Shown here: piece after piece, positions 21,101 through 28,884 of the stretch
Layout of the letters: the number at the start of each line of letters is the position of its first letter
Position numbering within the stretch: position 1 is the first letter of the stretch
Assembly: GCF_932526225.1 (NCBI RefSeq)
Contig: NC_064038.1
Span: 4,092,001-4,156,000, forward strand
Length of the DNA stretch: 64,000 nucleotides
DNA from: Nematostella vectensis
Lineage: Eukaryota; Cnidaria; Anthozoa; Actiniaria; Edwardsiidae
Direction of reading: 5' to 3'
The notes under the pieces: generated by a model
Seen by the model: the letters and a program-made list of their open reading frames with translations, nothing else
Told to the model about the DNA's origin: nothing
The model's database searches: none
Program-made: the position numbers and the translations under genes

Positions 21101-23352
21101 TACCATTCTAGGTCTGAGCAAGTAGATCCTTACCTGCTACATATTTAGTAAGTACCATTCTAGGTCTGAGCAAGTAGATCCTTACCTGCTATATATCTAG
21201 TAAGTACCATTCTAGGTCTGAGCAAGTAGATCCTTACCTGCTACATATTTAGTAAGTACCATTCTAGGTCTGAGCAAGTAGATCCTTACCTGCTACATAT
21301 TTAGTAAGTACCATTCTAGGTCTGAGCAAGTAGATCCTTACCTGCTACATATTTAGTAAGTACCATTCTAGGTCTGAGCAAGTAGATCCTTACCTGCTAC
21401 ATATTTAGTAAGTACCATTCTAGGTCTGAGCAAGTAGATCCTTACCTGCTATATATTTAGTAAGTACCATTCTAGGTCTGAGCAAGTAGATCCTTACCTG
21501 CTACATATTTAGTAAGTACCATTCTAGGTCTGAGCAAGTAGATCCTTACCTGCTACATATTTAGTAAGTACCATTCTAGGTCTGAGCATGTAGATCCTTA
21601 CCTGCTACATATTTAGTAAGTACCATTCTAGGTCTGAGCAAGTAGATCCTTACCTGCTACATATTTAGTAAGTACCATTCTAGGTCTGAGCAAGTAGATC
21701 CTTACCTGCTACATATTTAGTAAGTACCATTCTAGGTCTGAGCATGTAGATCCTTACCTGCTACATATTTAGTAAGTACCATTCTAGGTCTGAGCATGTA
21801 GATCCTTACCTGCTACATTTTTAGTAAGTACCATTCTAGGTCTGAGCAAGTAGATCCTTACCTGCTACATATTTAGTAAGTACCATTCTAGGTCTGAGCA
21901 AGTAGATGCGCCTGAATAAGGGTACAAAATAGCATTCAGATTTTCTGTGGTGCCAAGAGTACAAGTGTATAGCTCGAGGGAGAAATTCTATGTTAATATG
22001 TCTCTCCTATTTGTCAACAATACCTATGGATATGTTTTTAAAGGAGAGGATGCCTAAGTATTTTTTTAGCTTGATAGGAGTAGGTTTTAGTAAAGCTGTT
22101 TTCTCTTTTCTAGTACACTGGTGTTAATTGTTTTCCTCCTTTAGTAGTCCTATTGCTGAGATATAATAACTGAAAACAGGCATTCCCTGACTATTGCACT
22201 TACTTATCACACCCCAAAGTGATTTTTTCATAATCCAACTTGAATATTTTATCAACACCATGTTCCTAATGTTAAGAAAAAGGCACAACTTATTATTAAG
22301 TGATTGTAACTGCTACTGTACATCAGTATGTTCTATCAATAGGGTTCAAGTTTTATTTATAGCAAAACATGATTTTATAAATCACATGCATATGGTTTCA
22401 GATTTTCCAGAAATAAATGATTGACTAATAAGCAGATAGACAGATCCCAGTTAAACACCACTGACCTTTTAATAGCTTATGTAGACACAAGACGAATGTA
22501 CCTTAAGAAAAGCTGCTCCAGCGATGTGGTCTAGTGGTTTCATCAATTTTGGATCAATTACAAGATCTTTTTTACCAGGAACCTTGGGAAATAATCAGAC
22601 TTTTTGATCATACTTTGGGTTTGTTATCATAATGTATATGATATTTTAAGTACAACTGTTTTGAGATTGTGGATTGTTTTTGTAGAATTTCTTTTAATTC
22701 ACTAGTCAATTGAAACCCCCACCCCCATGGTCCCGGGGAACCCAACCTTCCCCGGGACCATGGGGGTGGGGGTTTCAAATGACTAGTGCATAAAAGGGAT
22801 CATTTCATAATGCAGATCTCGGCATTGGATTTTAAATTTCTTGATGTTGAGCTTTGTTAATAAAAAAATCTTGATCTTGGATATCAAAACACCGATTTCA
22901 TAGTCTTGGGAGAATCTAGCATTGACTATTCTTTACTGCTTTTTCCTTGGATTACCATGTCACTTGGTTTACCACTTCCGGTTATAAAAGTGTTATAAAC
23001 TATTTCGAAGAACAATTCACGTCCACGAAAAAAAAATGAAAAAAAAGCTTTATGTTTGGCATTTATCATTACCACATAAACAACATTGAAAACAACCGGG
23101 TGTAACTATAAGCCTATGATCTAAGTACTTATACAAGTAGGGGTAGGGGGGGCTTGGCAATGCTCTAAGTGAAAACATTTATAAGTATGTTCCACATCAA
23201 TTAAAGTTTTAAAAAGTGTTGAACACAATAGACAGCTATCAAAAATACAAACTGCAATCAAGTGCTTATCTTACCGATTCAAGAATATCAATTAACTTGT
23301 CTTTAACAATGTTTTTTACAAAGCCGAAATCCGGACCTCCACTGGCCGCCAT
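80..23352 (-). CDS. VPS33B: VPS33B orthologue (Sec1/Munc18 family), 19 exons, 3' end outside window
   Basis: Vps33B is a cytosolic SM-family protein that pairs with VIPAS39 and works in endosome/lysosome and apical trafficking (family knowledge). The exon translations follow the family order: [17 protein letters not shown] near residue 30, [123 protein letters not shown] and SKKMNL. Nineteen exons (456 codons) join in consistent phase with GT-AG sites; the family is about 617 residues, so the C-terminal part lies left of position 1. The start is the ATG at 23352 in the strong context AAGATGG. About 30-35 residues expected between exons 18 and 19 are not found. Introns 4, 6, 12, 13, 16 and 18 are filled with minisatellites. 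Identification comes from remembered family sequence, not a search, but matches in every exon make it secure. Confidence 0.96.
188..6447. repeat. 12-bp minisatellite, 6.3 kb (VPS33B intron 18)
   Basis: About 520 copies of AGTAACAAGGGG with AACCAGG, 11-bp AGTACAAGGGG and AAGGGAAGT variants. Longer words, such as AGTACAAGGGG-AGTAACAAGGGA, recur many times, so there is higher-order structure. Because 12 is divisible by three, every frame stays open for hundreds of codons (SNKG/SNQG on plus; VTPL, LLLP, YSPC on minus); these are not genes. The GGGG run every 12 bases on the plus (template) strand could form G-quadruplexes. Confidence 0.98.
6482..6550 (-). CDS. VPS33B: VPS33B exon 18
   Basis: 23 codons, [20 protein letters not shown] to ETD, phase 0 at both ends. 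Donor GAT|GTGAGT. Confidence 0.95.
6914..6960 (-). CDS. VPS33B: VPS33B exon 17
   Basis: 47 nt: completes Gly, then [15 protein letters not shown]. Acceptor TTTAACAG, donor CAT|GTAAGC. Confidence 0.93.
7030..8142 (-). repeat. 19-bp minisatellite made of exon 16 end plus its 5' splice site (VPS33B intron 16)
   Basis: About 58 copies of a 19-bp unit; minus-strand unit CTGACACATGGGG|GTAAGT is 13 nt of exon 16 end followed by six donor bases. Most copies keep GTAAGT, a minority read ATAAGT. The most distal copy (about 7025-7040) reads GTACGTTTGG and probably preserves the ancestral intron start. Use of a later donor would shift the frame. The long plus-strand ORFs here are artefacts. Confidence 0.96.
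8130..8184 (-). CDS. VPS33B: VPS33B exon 16, first unit of the 19-bp array
   Basis: 55 nt encoding [18 protein letters not shown] plus one base; acceptor TTCCAG. Its last 13 bases and donor, CTGACACATGGAG|GTAAGT, are the first copy of the 19-bp array. This true donor has A at position -2 (GAG|GTAAGT) where array copies have G or a shifted A, and the next copy has lost its GT (ATAAGT). Confidence 0.93.
8369..8433 (-). CDS. VPS33B: VPS33B exon 15
   Basis: 65 nt: completes Glu, then [20 protein letters not shown] and Q. Donor CAG|GTATTT. Confidence 0.93.
8622..8696 (-). CDS. VPS33B: VPS33B exon 14
   Basis: 75 nt: completes His, then [20 protein letters not shown] and HTEH plus one base. Acceptor CACCAG, donor G|GTAAGA. 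Confidence 0.95.
8805..9775. repeat. GAT/GGT-rich simple repeat (VPS33B intron 13)
   Basis: Nearly 1 kb of irregular GATGATGGT-type triplet sequence, with longer duplicated segments that each contain TGTTGGTTGTATGTCCAT (about 9070 and 9272). It fills most of the intron between exons 13 and 14. Confidence 0.93.
9911..10004 (-). CDS. VPS33B: VPS33B exon 13
   Basis: 94 nt: [10 protein letters not shown] then [21 protein letters not shown] plus one base. Donor C|GTACGT gives the correct His with exon 14; a second GT four bases on would break the frame. Confidence 0.96.
10039..11099. repeat. 21-bp minisatellite, about 50 copies (VPS33B intron 12)
   Basis: Unit ATCAAACGGGAATGAGAGTT plus G or CG context. 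A block of about 22 copies in the middle (10500-10960) carries AGAGTCG while the flanking copies carry AGAGTTG, so the array has a homogenised core. The unit is a multiple of three, so both strands stay open, which is an artefact. Confidence 0.97.
11136..11354. repeat. 44-bp tandem repeat, 5 copies (VPS33B intron 12)
   Basis: Five near-perfect copies of a 44-bp unit beginning AAAGTGGATTAGAGTCGATA and ending GAGAGCATGAGTT. It shares the AGAGTCGAT/AGAGTTGAT words with the adjacent 21-bp array, so the two may have a common origin. Confidence 0.95.
11496..11582 (-). CDS. VPS33B: VPS33B exon 12
   Basis: 29 codons, [20 protein letters not shown] to LQSGYD, phase 0. Donor GAT|GTAAGG. Confidence 0.95.
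11703..11776 (-). CDS. VPS33B: VPS33B exon 11
   Basis: 74 nt: completes Gly, then [20 protein letters not shown] and SQDE. Donor GAA|GTAAGT. Confidence 0.95.
12207..12284 (-). CDS. VPS33B: VPS33B exon 10
   Basis: 78 nt: [20 protein letters not shown] to FSTRS. The [11 protein letters not shown] block is strongly conserved in VPS33 proteins. Confidence 0.96.
12427..12523 (-). CDS. VPS33B: VPS33B exon 9
   Basis: 97 nt: [20 protein letters not shown] to DSLILIDR plus one base completing Asp with exon 10 (LLDRDVD motif region). Donor AGAG|GTAGAG. Confidence 0.95.
12823..12927 (-). CDS. VPS33B: VPS33B exon 8
   Basis: 35 codons, [18 protein letters not shown] to YGLGRSAK, phase 0 at both ends. 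The YGxGRxAK block is characteristic of VPS33. Confidence 0.96.
13198..13292 (-). CDS. VPS33B: VPS33B exon 7
   Basis: 95 nt: two bases complete Asp, then [16 protein letters not shown] and [15 protein letters not shown]. Donor TTG|GTGAGT. Confidence 0.95.
13426..18440 (-). repeat. 23/24-bp G-rich (transcript strand) minisatellite in VPS33B intron 6
   Basis: About 5 kb of tandem units, plus-strand CCCCTCAGTCCCCC followed by TAGCACCCA or ATAGCACCCA. The transcribed RNA reads GGGGTGGGTGCTA then TGGGGGACTGA, with four G-runs per unit separated by short loops (a G-quadruplex pattern). The first intron bases after exon 6, GAGGTTGGTGCTA, match GGGGTGGGTGCTA at 11 of 13 places, so the array seems to have started at or next to the splice donor. 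Longer blocks recur, for example 15.78-16.1, 16.0-16.4 and 17.35-17.9 kb, a sign of higher-order duplication. Minus-strand ORFs here are artefacts. Confidence 0.95.
18457..18502 (-). CDS. VPS33B: VPS33B exon 6
   Basis: 46 nt encoding [15 protein letters not shown] plus one base. The donor GAG|GTTGGT is weak and resembles the repeat units downstream, which carry GGG|GTGGGT-like sequence at the matching place. Confidence 0.92.
18585..18652 (-). CDS. VPS33B: VPS33B exon 5
   Basis: 68 nt. Two bases complete Asp (with G of exon 4), then [20 protein letters not shown] and RK. Donor AAG|GTATAT. Confidence 0.95.
18735..21905 (-). repeat. 52-bp minisatellite made of exon 4 plus its 5' splice site (VPS33B intron 4)
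   Basis: About 61 near-identical tandem copies of 52 bp. Read on the minus strand each unit is ATCTACTTGCTC, AGACCTAGAATGG, TACTTACTAAATATG, then TAGCAG|GTAAGG, i.e. almost all of exon 4 followed by its donor. The most distal copy (about 18735-18745) ends in GTAAGTCTCTGCC instead of GTAAGGATC, which looks like the ancestral exon-intron boundary. Variation between copies is one to three bases (gagcaag/gagcatg, tacata/tatata), implying recent expansion or homogenisation. Confidence 0.97.
21862..21911 (-). CDS. VPS33B: VPS33B exon 4, first unit of the 52-bp array
   Basis: 50 nt encoding [16 protein letters not shown]; acceptor TTCAG at 21912-21913, donor CAG|GTAAGG. From the ATC codon on, this exon is identical to the consensus of the 52-bp array that follows. 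Only this first donor keeps the frame into exon 5: running on into the next unit reaches a TAG inside that unit. Confidence 0.93.
22204..22265 (-). CDS. VPS33B: VPS33B exon 3
   Basis: 62 nt: [20 protein letters not shown] plus two bases (AA) completed by G of exon 4 to give Lys. Donor AA|GTAAGT, acceptor TTAG. Confidence 0.94.
22502..22582 (-). CDS. VPS33B: VPS33B exon 2
   Basis: 27 codons, [20 protein letters not shown] onward to AAFLK, phase 0 at both ends. It carries the highly conserved PGKKDL block of VPS33 proteins. Confidence 0.96.
22701..22787. repeat. 39-bp-arm hairpin in VPS33B intron 1
   Basis: The arms 22701-22739 and 22749-22787 are reverse complements with one mismatch, around a 9-nt loop. 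Each arm begins ACTAGTCA and contains CCCCCACCCCCATGG. It looks like a small fold-back element, and the transcript should form a very stable stem. Confidence 0.9.
23275..23352 (-). CDS. VPS33B: VPS33B exon 1
   Basis: 26 codons from [11 protein letters not shown] to DILES, ending in phase 0 at donor G|GTAAGA. This is the N-terminal SM-protein helix. Confidence 0.93.
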
Positions 23353-23704
23353 CTTGGCCTGAGAGACCACTCCTAGACAAGACCACAGGCAGCCCAAGCT
23401 ATAGGTCACAAATCTATGTTAACTAGAGATACTAAGAGTGAAGAACTGTTTGTTTTTTTGTTTTTTGTTTTTCAAATAAAGCTTTTGACAATGCTTTTCT
23501 TTCTTTAACAAGCAGCATACTTTAGCTAAAGTAAAAAAAAAAAAAATTCCGTAGACCAAATTTCGGTAACATTTATAGCGACGGGGGTCTGGGGACTAGT
23601 AGTATTTGTCGTTTTTCTCATTGTGGTTTCAAGCGACAGGAGTCTACTACGTCAAGTTTGGAAAGGTTCTGGTTCGTTCTCTGCCGATTTCTCCCTTCGA
23701 AACG
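23353..23704. promoter_or_regulatory. Shared head-to-head promoter region VPS33B/CCDC124
   Basis: Only 352 bp separate the two start codons, transcribed in opposite directions. I see no clear TATA box; there are AT-rich homopolymer runs near 23450-23545. A bidirectional promoter is inferred from the spacing only. Confidence 0.6.
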
Positions 23705-25489
23705 ATGCCTAAGAAGTTCAAAGGTGTCAATTCAAAGGCGGAGGAGGCCAGGGCGAGAAAGGCGTCCAATAAATCTGCGGAGAAAGAGCGAAAAGAGAGA
23801 GAAGAAGAGGACAAATTATGGGAAGACGACGATAAACACGTCGCTAAAAAGCAGCAAAGAAAGGCGAGCATATTACAATAGTTTTTGCCACTTAGAGGAG
23901 AAATAGCGCATATAATAGATACAGTAGGTGGCAACTGGCAACATATAACAATAAGATTTGTTTTGAACCTCAAAAAGTTCCAATGATTATGCTAAAATTC
24001 CCTGGGGATTTTTTTTTACTATTAATCAAATGTACTGATTTTAATTCCTTAAAACACTAGATTGACTGGACTAATTGATCGATGTCGAGAATATCAAGAA
24101 AATGGCTCCAAAGTATGAGCCAATTTCTCAACAATTCGGGCGAAAATGGTCCAACTTGATTGGTCGATACTGTATCTGCAAGCATTTGCAAGCATTTCGG
24201 TATTGCGGTAGTCCTGTGGTCTGCAAGAAACACCTGGAAAGGCACATTGATTATTTAGTTCGAAAAACCTTAAAACATCATAACTTGAATACAAACTATA
24301 AGAATTGCAGAACTATGTAGCTAAAATCAAACTTCTACTTAAAAAACAACTCAACTGATTAAAATTTGGTCATAAATTGGGAGTTTTTATTAAGGTTGAA
24401 CCGGGAGCCAGGGAAAGTCTCCCAGCAAAACCGTGAGAGTTGGCAGGTATGGTAAATAGTATAGATAGGAACATGCAGCATTGTATAATTGCATTGTAGT
24501 TTATTGTAGGTCAGTGTCAGTCATGGAAGAGGGTAACATGGGCCAGCGTCCGTTAATGGGGACTCCTATAAAACAGATTGGGTTGGACACTCCCATTGAG
24601 CACATCCATATTGTGACGACTTTTGAGTTCTGTTGTTATTGGGTAGGATGACATGAAAACTAGTTGACCTATTTACCCTGATTACGCTACACCTTCACAA
24701 AATCCCATGTCTTGCAATCATGTTTGTCACACAAAGAAATGCTCCCCCCTCCCCCCTTGCCAACGTTAAACACCTATCGTTAGTATGCAGTAGCTAAGTT
24801 CCTGTCCTAAGTGAACAACATTGGTTTAAGGGGGAAGGGGGGAGGGGATGGGTGTGGCTGACAAGAGGTTAACCAGTAGGCATCCATAGACACAAGAGGG
24901 TATCAATTTTGCGAAATGGGTCAACAGTTTTGGCAGGGATTGTAGGATCGTAACATATTATTATCTTTTTCTTTAGGAGCAACAGGAAAAAAAGCGATTG
25001 GAAGCTCTTGAAAGGAAGAATGCAGCACGGCAAATGCTAGAGGAAGAGGAAAAATCTCTCAAAGGGAAAACATCAAATTCTTCAGCAAAGATGACCAGAG
25101 CACAGATAACTGAACATCAAGCAAAACTAGCAGCAGAACAAGAAAAACTCCAGAAACAAAAGCAGCAGGAAACCATTCATGATGAACCCCTTGAGGAAAA
25201 CCCTAACCAGAAAATGGCAGAGCTGTTGGAAGCAGAGGGTGCTGTCGAAGCTAGAAGTGTAGAGGAAGCCATTGCAACGCTGAGTGTGGAACAAAAAATT
25301 GAGAAGCACCCTGAAAAAAGGTTAAAGGCTGCATATGCCGAATTTGAGGAGAGAGAACTACCTAGGCTCAAACAGGAAAATCCTAATTTACGTTTGTCAC
25401 AGTTAAAGCAAATGCTAAGAAAAGATTGGATGAAGTCTCCTGAAAACCCTCTAAATGCTGCTCATCTGGCTTACAATGCAAAGCAGTAA
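23705..25489 (+). CDS. CCDC124: CCDC124 orthologue, two exons (23705-23863, 24977-25489)
   Basis: CCDC124 (yeast Lso2 relative) is a small coiled-coil protein that binds idle 80S ribosomes and also occurs at the midbody (family knowledge). Exon 1 (53 codons) starts MPKKFKGVNSKAEEARARKA and ends DDDKHVAKKQQRK; exon 2 (170 codons) has KRLEALERKNAARQ, KMTRAQI, the acidic PLEENPNQ-VEARSVEEAIA segment and the conserved tail RLSQLKQMLRKDWMKSPENP. The total of 223 residues equals the human length. The intron is GC-AG: AAAG|GCGAGC to TTTAG|GAG; reading past the GC donor meets a TAG within 6 codons, and the join aligns residue for residue with the family. An in-frame upstream Met at 23606 exists, but MPKKF is the family start. 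Confidence 0.95.
23864..24976 (+). other. CCDC124: CCDC124 GC-AG intron, nothing else recognised
   Basis: 1113 bp with a GC donor and a normal CTTTAG acceptor. Short ORFs inside show no family resemblance. A C/G-rich patch lies at 24744-24850. Confidence 0.8.
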
Positions 25490-25974
25490 TAAGTGCAGTG
25501 AAAATATCTAAAATAGTAACGAAACGGATCACTATTGTGGCTACAGTTGAAGTTAATGTATATGAAGAGTTGCGGTTTGTTTGTGGAATGAATCAGCCGG
25601 CATAGAATGCAACAAATGAACATGTGATCAACAGAAAAAGTATCTTTTGGACATTATATGAAAATTTTGTCCCTTGAAATGTAAAAAGAAAAAAAAAACT
25701 CTACCACTGCCATCTTTCATAGCCAGAAAAATATCCTTCAAAACCTATGTCACCTAGCATTTGTCACCCCCCCCCCCCCCCTCCCGTAGATCCCCAACTG
25801 CACACTTGTGTGTGAGAAGCGCACTCCGTTTCACTTCTCTATATAAAGCTGTTTCAAAAAAGGTTGTCATTAAACCCTACACACCAGACTGCTAAGTTGT
25901 CTGGGTAAGTGAAAAAATCTGCTTGTGTGGTCATATCACTTCGCAATCGAATGTCAACTTTGACTTGCATAGGA
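25490..25974. other. CCDC124 3' flank, nothing recognised
   Basis: Includes the 3' UTR. I see no clear AATAAA; a run of 15 C lies near 25767. Confidence 0.6.
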
Positions 25975-26098
25975 GCCCGTGGTAAGTTAATCTCTTATAA
26001 CGCCCGTGGTAACTAAATCACTTAGAACGCCTGTGCACTTCGAACGCCTGTGGTAAGTTAATCACATAGAACGCCTGTGGTAAGTTAACCACATAGAA
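25975..26098 (+). repeat. Degenerate 27-29-bp tandem repeat cluster, left copy
   Basis: About five diverged units of the form CGTGGTAAGTTAATCACATA followed by GAACGCC. The same family recurs at 30251-30633 in reverse orientation. Confidence 0.8.
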
Positions 26099-26475
26099 CA
26101 TCTCTCTATGCAAGTAAGAGTTAAATACCGAGAGCCGAGGCAATAATGAAATATAATATGTATAAGCTTATTGCCAAAGGCTCGAGGTAATTAACTGACT
26201 TATTACGGATTGACAAAGGTTTCCACGCAAAAATGGATTTTAGAATCTTAATCTTTGAAATTGAACCCTGATTGAACAAAGAGTGGTGTGGAGGATTCAA
26301 ACGACATTAGCATATTTATCGAAAAGTTATTTCTACTGCAATTTCTAAGGCAACCCAAAAAGGAAAACTATAAACAATCAACCACATCGGTATGTGCTAA
26401 ATAGTCACGAAAACTGTTTCATCCTTGAAAACAAAGGCCTTGGTACCTTAATTGTACCAAAAACAAAGAAGAGTA
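26099..26475. other. No feature recognised
   Basis: AT-rich unique-looking DNA without convincing ORFs. Confidence 0.6.
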
Positions 26476-26776
26476 CAGGCCCGTGCCCAGGATTTTTCTT
26501 GGGGGGGTGCGAAATCCGAAAAAGTGGACCGAATTTTTCCGGGGGGGGGGGGGGGGGGATTCTCTGATAAAAATCTAACCACCTCCGAAAAAACAAAAAA
26601 ATTTCAGTAACTCCACTTGACGTTTATTGTCGGATTTGGCTATATACCAGAGTGATCTAGCTTATGCTTTATAGTTTTGTCTACAATTAGCACGTCTATT
26701 GAGAACCAAGAGTGGACTTTCGGCCTTTGTGGGGGGGTGCGATCGCACCCCCTGCACCCCCCTGGGTACGGACCTG
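26476..26776. mobile_element. 301-bp MITE with GAGTA target duplication
   Basis: Imperfect inverted ends CAGGCCCGTGCCCAGG and CCTGGGTACGGACCTG, flanked on both sides by GAGTA (26471-26475, 26777-26781). It holds poly-G tracts and no ORF. A related truncated copy lies at 27776-27994. The superfamily is not assigned. Confidence 0.85.
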
Positions 26777-27775
26777 GAGTATTCCCTTCGCGGCCAGTTT
26801 ATGACATGTCAATGTCATATAACAATTATCTATAATAGGGGGTAGTCTTTAGTTGTCCTTTATTTGTAGGAAATAACAATCAGGCTTGGATCTTAATCTA
26901 AAACAGTTGAAATTTTGAAAGTTGCCTTAAAGTGAGTTAACATTGCCTTAAATGCACCATTTTTGGTCAAAACATCAAACACGGCTATGTTAGCTGATTG
27001 GTAATATTTCATTTTGAGTGATGACGTCATCCAGCCGATCACGTGACTTTTGCAAATCAATATTTCAAAAAATTCTCCGCTGGTGGATACGCTATGAAAA
27101 AGAAAACATCGCATGTTTTTATGTTCCTTTGTAACACATCTGCACACTGATGTCTTAACCGGCAAGAAAAGTTTAACCTTTCGGTCACAAATCAACATTT
27201 TAATTCGCAGCAGGTCACGTGACTTAACAAAATAATAAATATCTTGTTAACGGCAGAGAAAATTTTGGATGCTAAAACGCTATCATATGACACACATAAA
27301 GTCAACACTTATTTACTAAACATCTTTGTCGAAGCTGTTTTCCCCACCGGCGGAAAGGCAAAAAACTTTTTTGTCACGTGATCTATTGTGTGACGTCATC
27401 ACCAGCAAGAAAACATTACGAAAATGTTAAGGCCGTCGACTTTAATCATCTTGCCAAAAAGAACGAATTTAAGGCGATGTTTATGGCAAAAAATTATATT
27501 CGATGCTAAAAGCAATCTACCCAGGCCTTAATATACTTGAATAAGCAAGCAATTTCCTTTTCGAAAGGAGCGTTGGAATGAGATTTGATTTTTGTTGCAC
27601 CCTTTAGTTTGCATAACATGAGATGGAGAGCGACGAAGACATGTCCGAAATGAAAAAGAATACGTTTTCGCAAGCTGAACAGTTTCCTCCGGATTTCGAT
27701 CTTGTCGGGACGATCCTTGGAGGCGATATAGACGGGATTAAACAAAGGAAAACAAGGAACATGAACCTATAATAC
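26777..27775. other. No gene recognised
   Basis: Contains two unremarkable minus-strand ORFs (101 and 79 codons) with no recognised motif, plus several CACGTGA and TGACGTCA words. Confidence 0.55.
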
Positions 27776-27994
27776 GATTCTCTGATAAAAATCTAACCAC
27801 CTCCGAAAAAACAAAAAAAATTCAGTAACTCCACTTGACGGTTTATTGTCGGATTTGGCTACATTCCAGATTGATATAGCTTATGCTTTATAGTTTTGTC
27901 TACAAATAGCACGTCTATTGAGAACTGAAAGTGGACCTTTGGCCGTTGTGGTAGGGGGGGGGTGCGCTCGCCGTTCCCCCTGGGTACGGGCCTG
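27776..27994. mobile_element. 5'-truncated second copy of the 301-bp MITE
   Basis: From GATTCTCTGATAAAAATC to CCTGGGTACGGGCCTG it is close to 26556-26776 in direct orientation; the left inverted end is missing. Confidence 0.85.
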
Positions 27995-28105
27995 ATCATG
28001 GACCAGAAATCCCCTGCGTCTCTTCCTCTCCTTGCCACTGGGGTTATATGTTATATGATGTTAAATGTGTACCCTGGTGCGCGGGGATGACGATCGACTT
28101 GGATA

Positions 28106-28583
28106 TACCGTAATGATTCGAATAAGCGCCCTCCTTTAAATAAGCTTCTCCCCAATAAGCGCTCCCCCTTGACCTCGAATCTTATTGCCCCTCTCGCTTC
28201 AGGGTTCCTGTGGATGTCCGCGCAACAGCAAATAACGACTGGGTACGAGTCTGCCCCTCTCCTTTGAGCGCCCCCTAAAGGATATAAACAAAAGCACCAA
28301 TGCTGTAGATCTCAACTGTTCAATGATGCTGCGTCCGAAAATCTAGTTATCGAACAAAGCGACTGTGAAGACGATATTTTCATCGATTTATAAACAAAAA
28401 CCCATCCATGAATGTACTGTATTAATTCTAAAACATTTTACTGTCATTTCATCTTATTGCAAATAAAGTTATTCTTGATCGATTCAGAAGATGGGATTTG
28501 TTTTTTTACCGACATGAAATAAGAGCCCCTATCCAAATAATTAAATAAGCTACCCGGGGCGTTTATTCAAATCATTACGGTAC
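28106..28583. mobile_element. Approx. 478-bp MITE with ACCGTAATGATT ends
   Basis: Left end TACCGTAATGATTCGAATAA and right end (reverse complement) TACCGTAATGATTTGAATAA form inverted repeats of about 25 bp. The outer TA may be the target site, which would suit a Tc1/mariner-like element. No ORF inside. Confidence 0.75.
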
Positions 28584-28732
28584 GCGCTACATAACAAGCG
28601 GTTTTGTTTTTGATCCATCCTCACATGCAGGCTCGCCACGCGTTTACAATCATAGGGCTTGCACTTGAGAACGGATCGGTTTTTACTCTACCAGTATAAC
28701 GGGTAAAAATGATGTTTTGAAATGCGTGTGTT

Positions 28733-28884
28733 CAGGGGCGGATCTAGCTTTTCGCTTAAGGGGGGGGGGGGGGGGGTGATCAGTGGCAAAGGGGGGCAGG
28801 GGTTATATTTTGTTAGATATGTGCTTTCTAGCAGCACAAGGAGGGGGGGGGGGGGGTAAAACCCTCCTCCTAGATCCGCTACTG
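28733..28884. mobile_element. 152-bp hAT-type MITE
   Basis: Inverted ends CAGGGGCGGATCTAG and CTAGATCCGCTACTG, typical of hAT termini, around two poly-G tracts. The 8-bp flanks do not match, so no target duplication is claimed. Confidence 0.7.

Noticed and set aside
7030..21905. CRISPR arrays
   Set aside because: The repeats are directly contiguous with no unique spacers and there are no cas genes; this is a metazoan gene.
23606..23704. N-terminal extension of CCDC124 from an upstream in-frame Met
   Set aside because: The family begins MPKKF; the extension shows no conservation and lies in the presumed 5' UTR.
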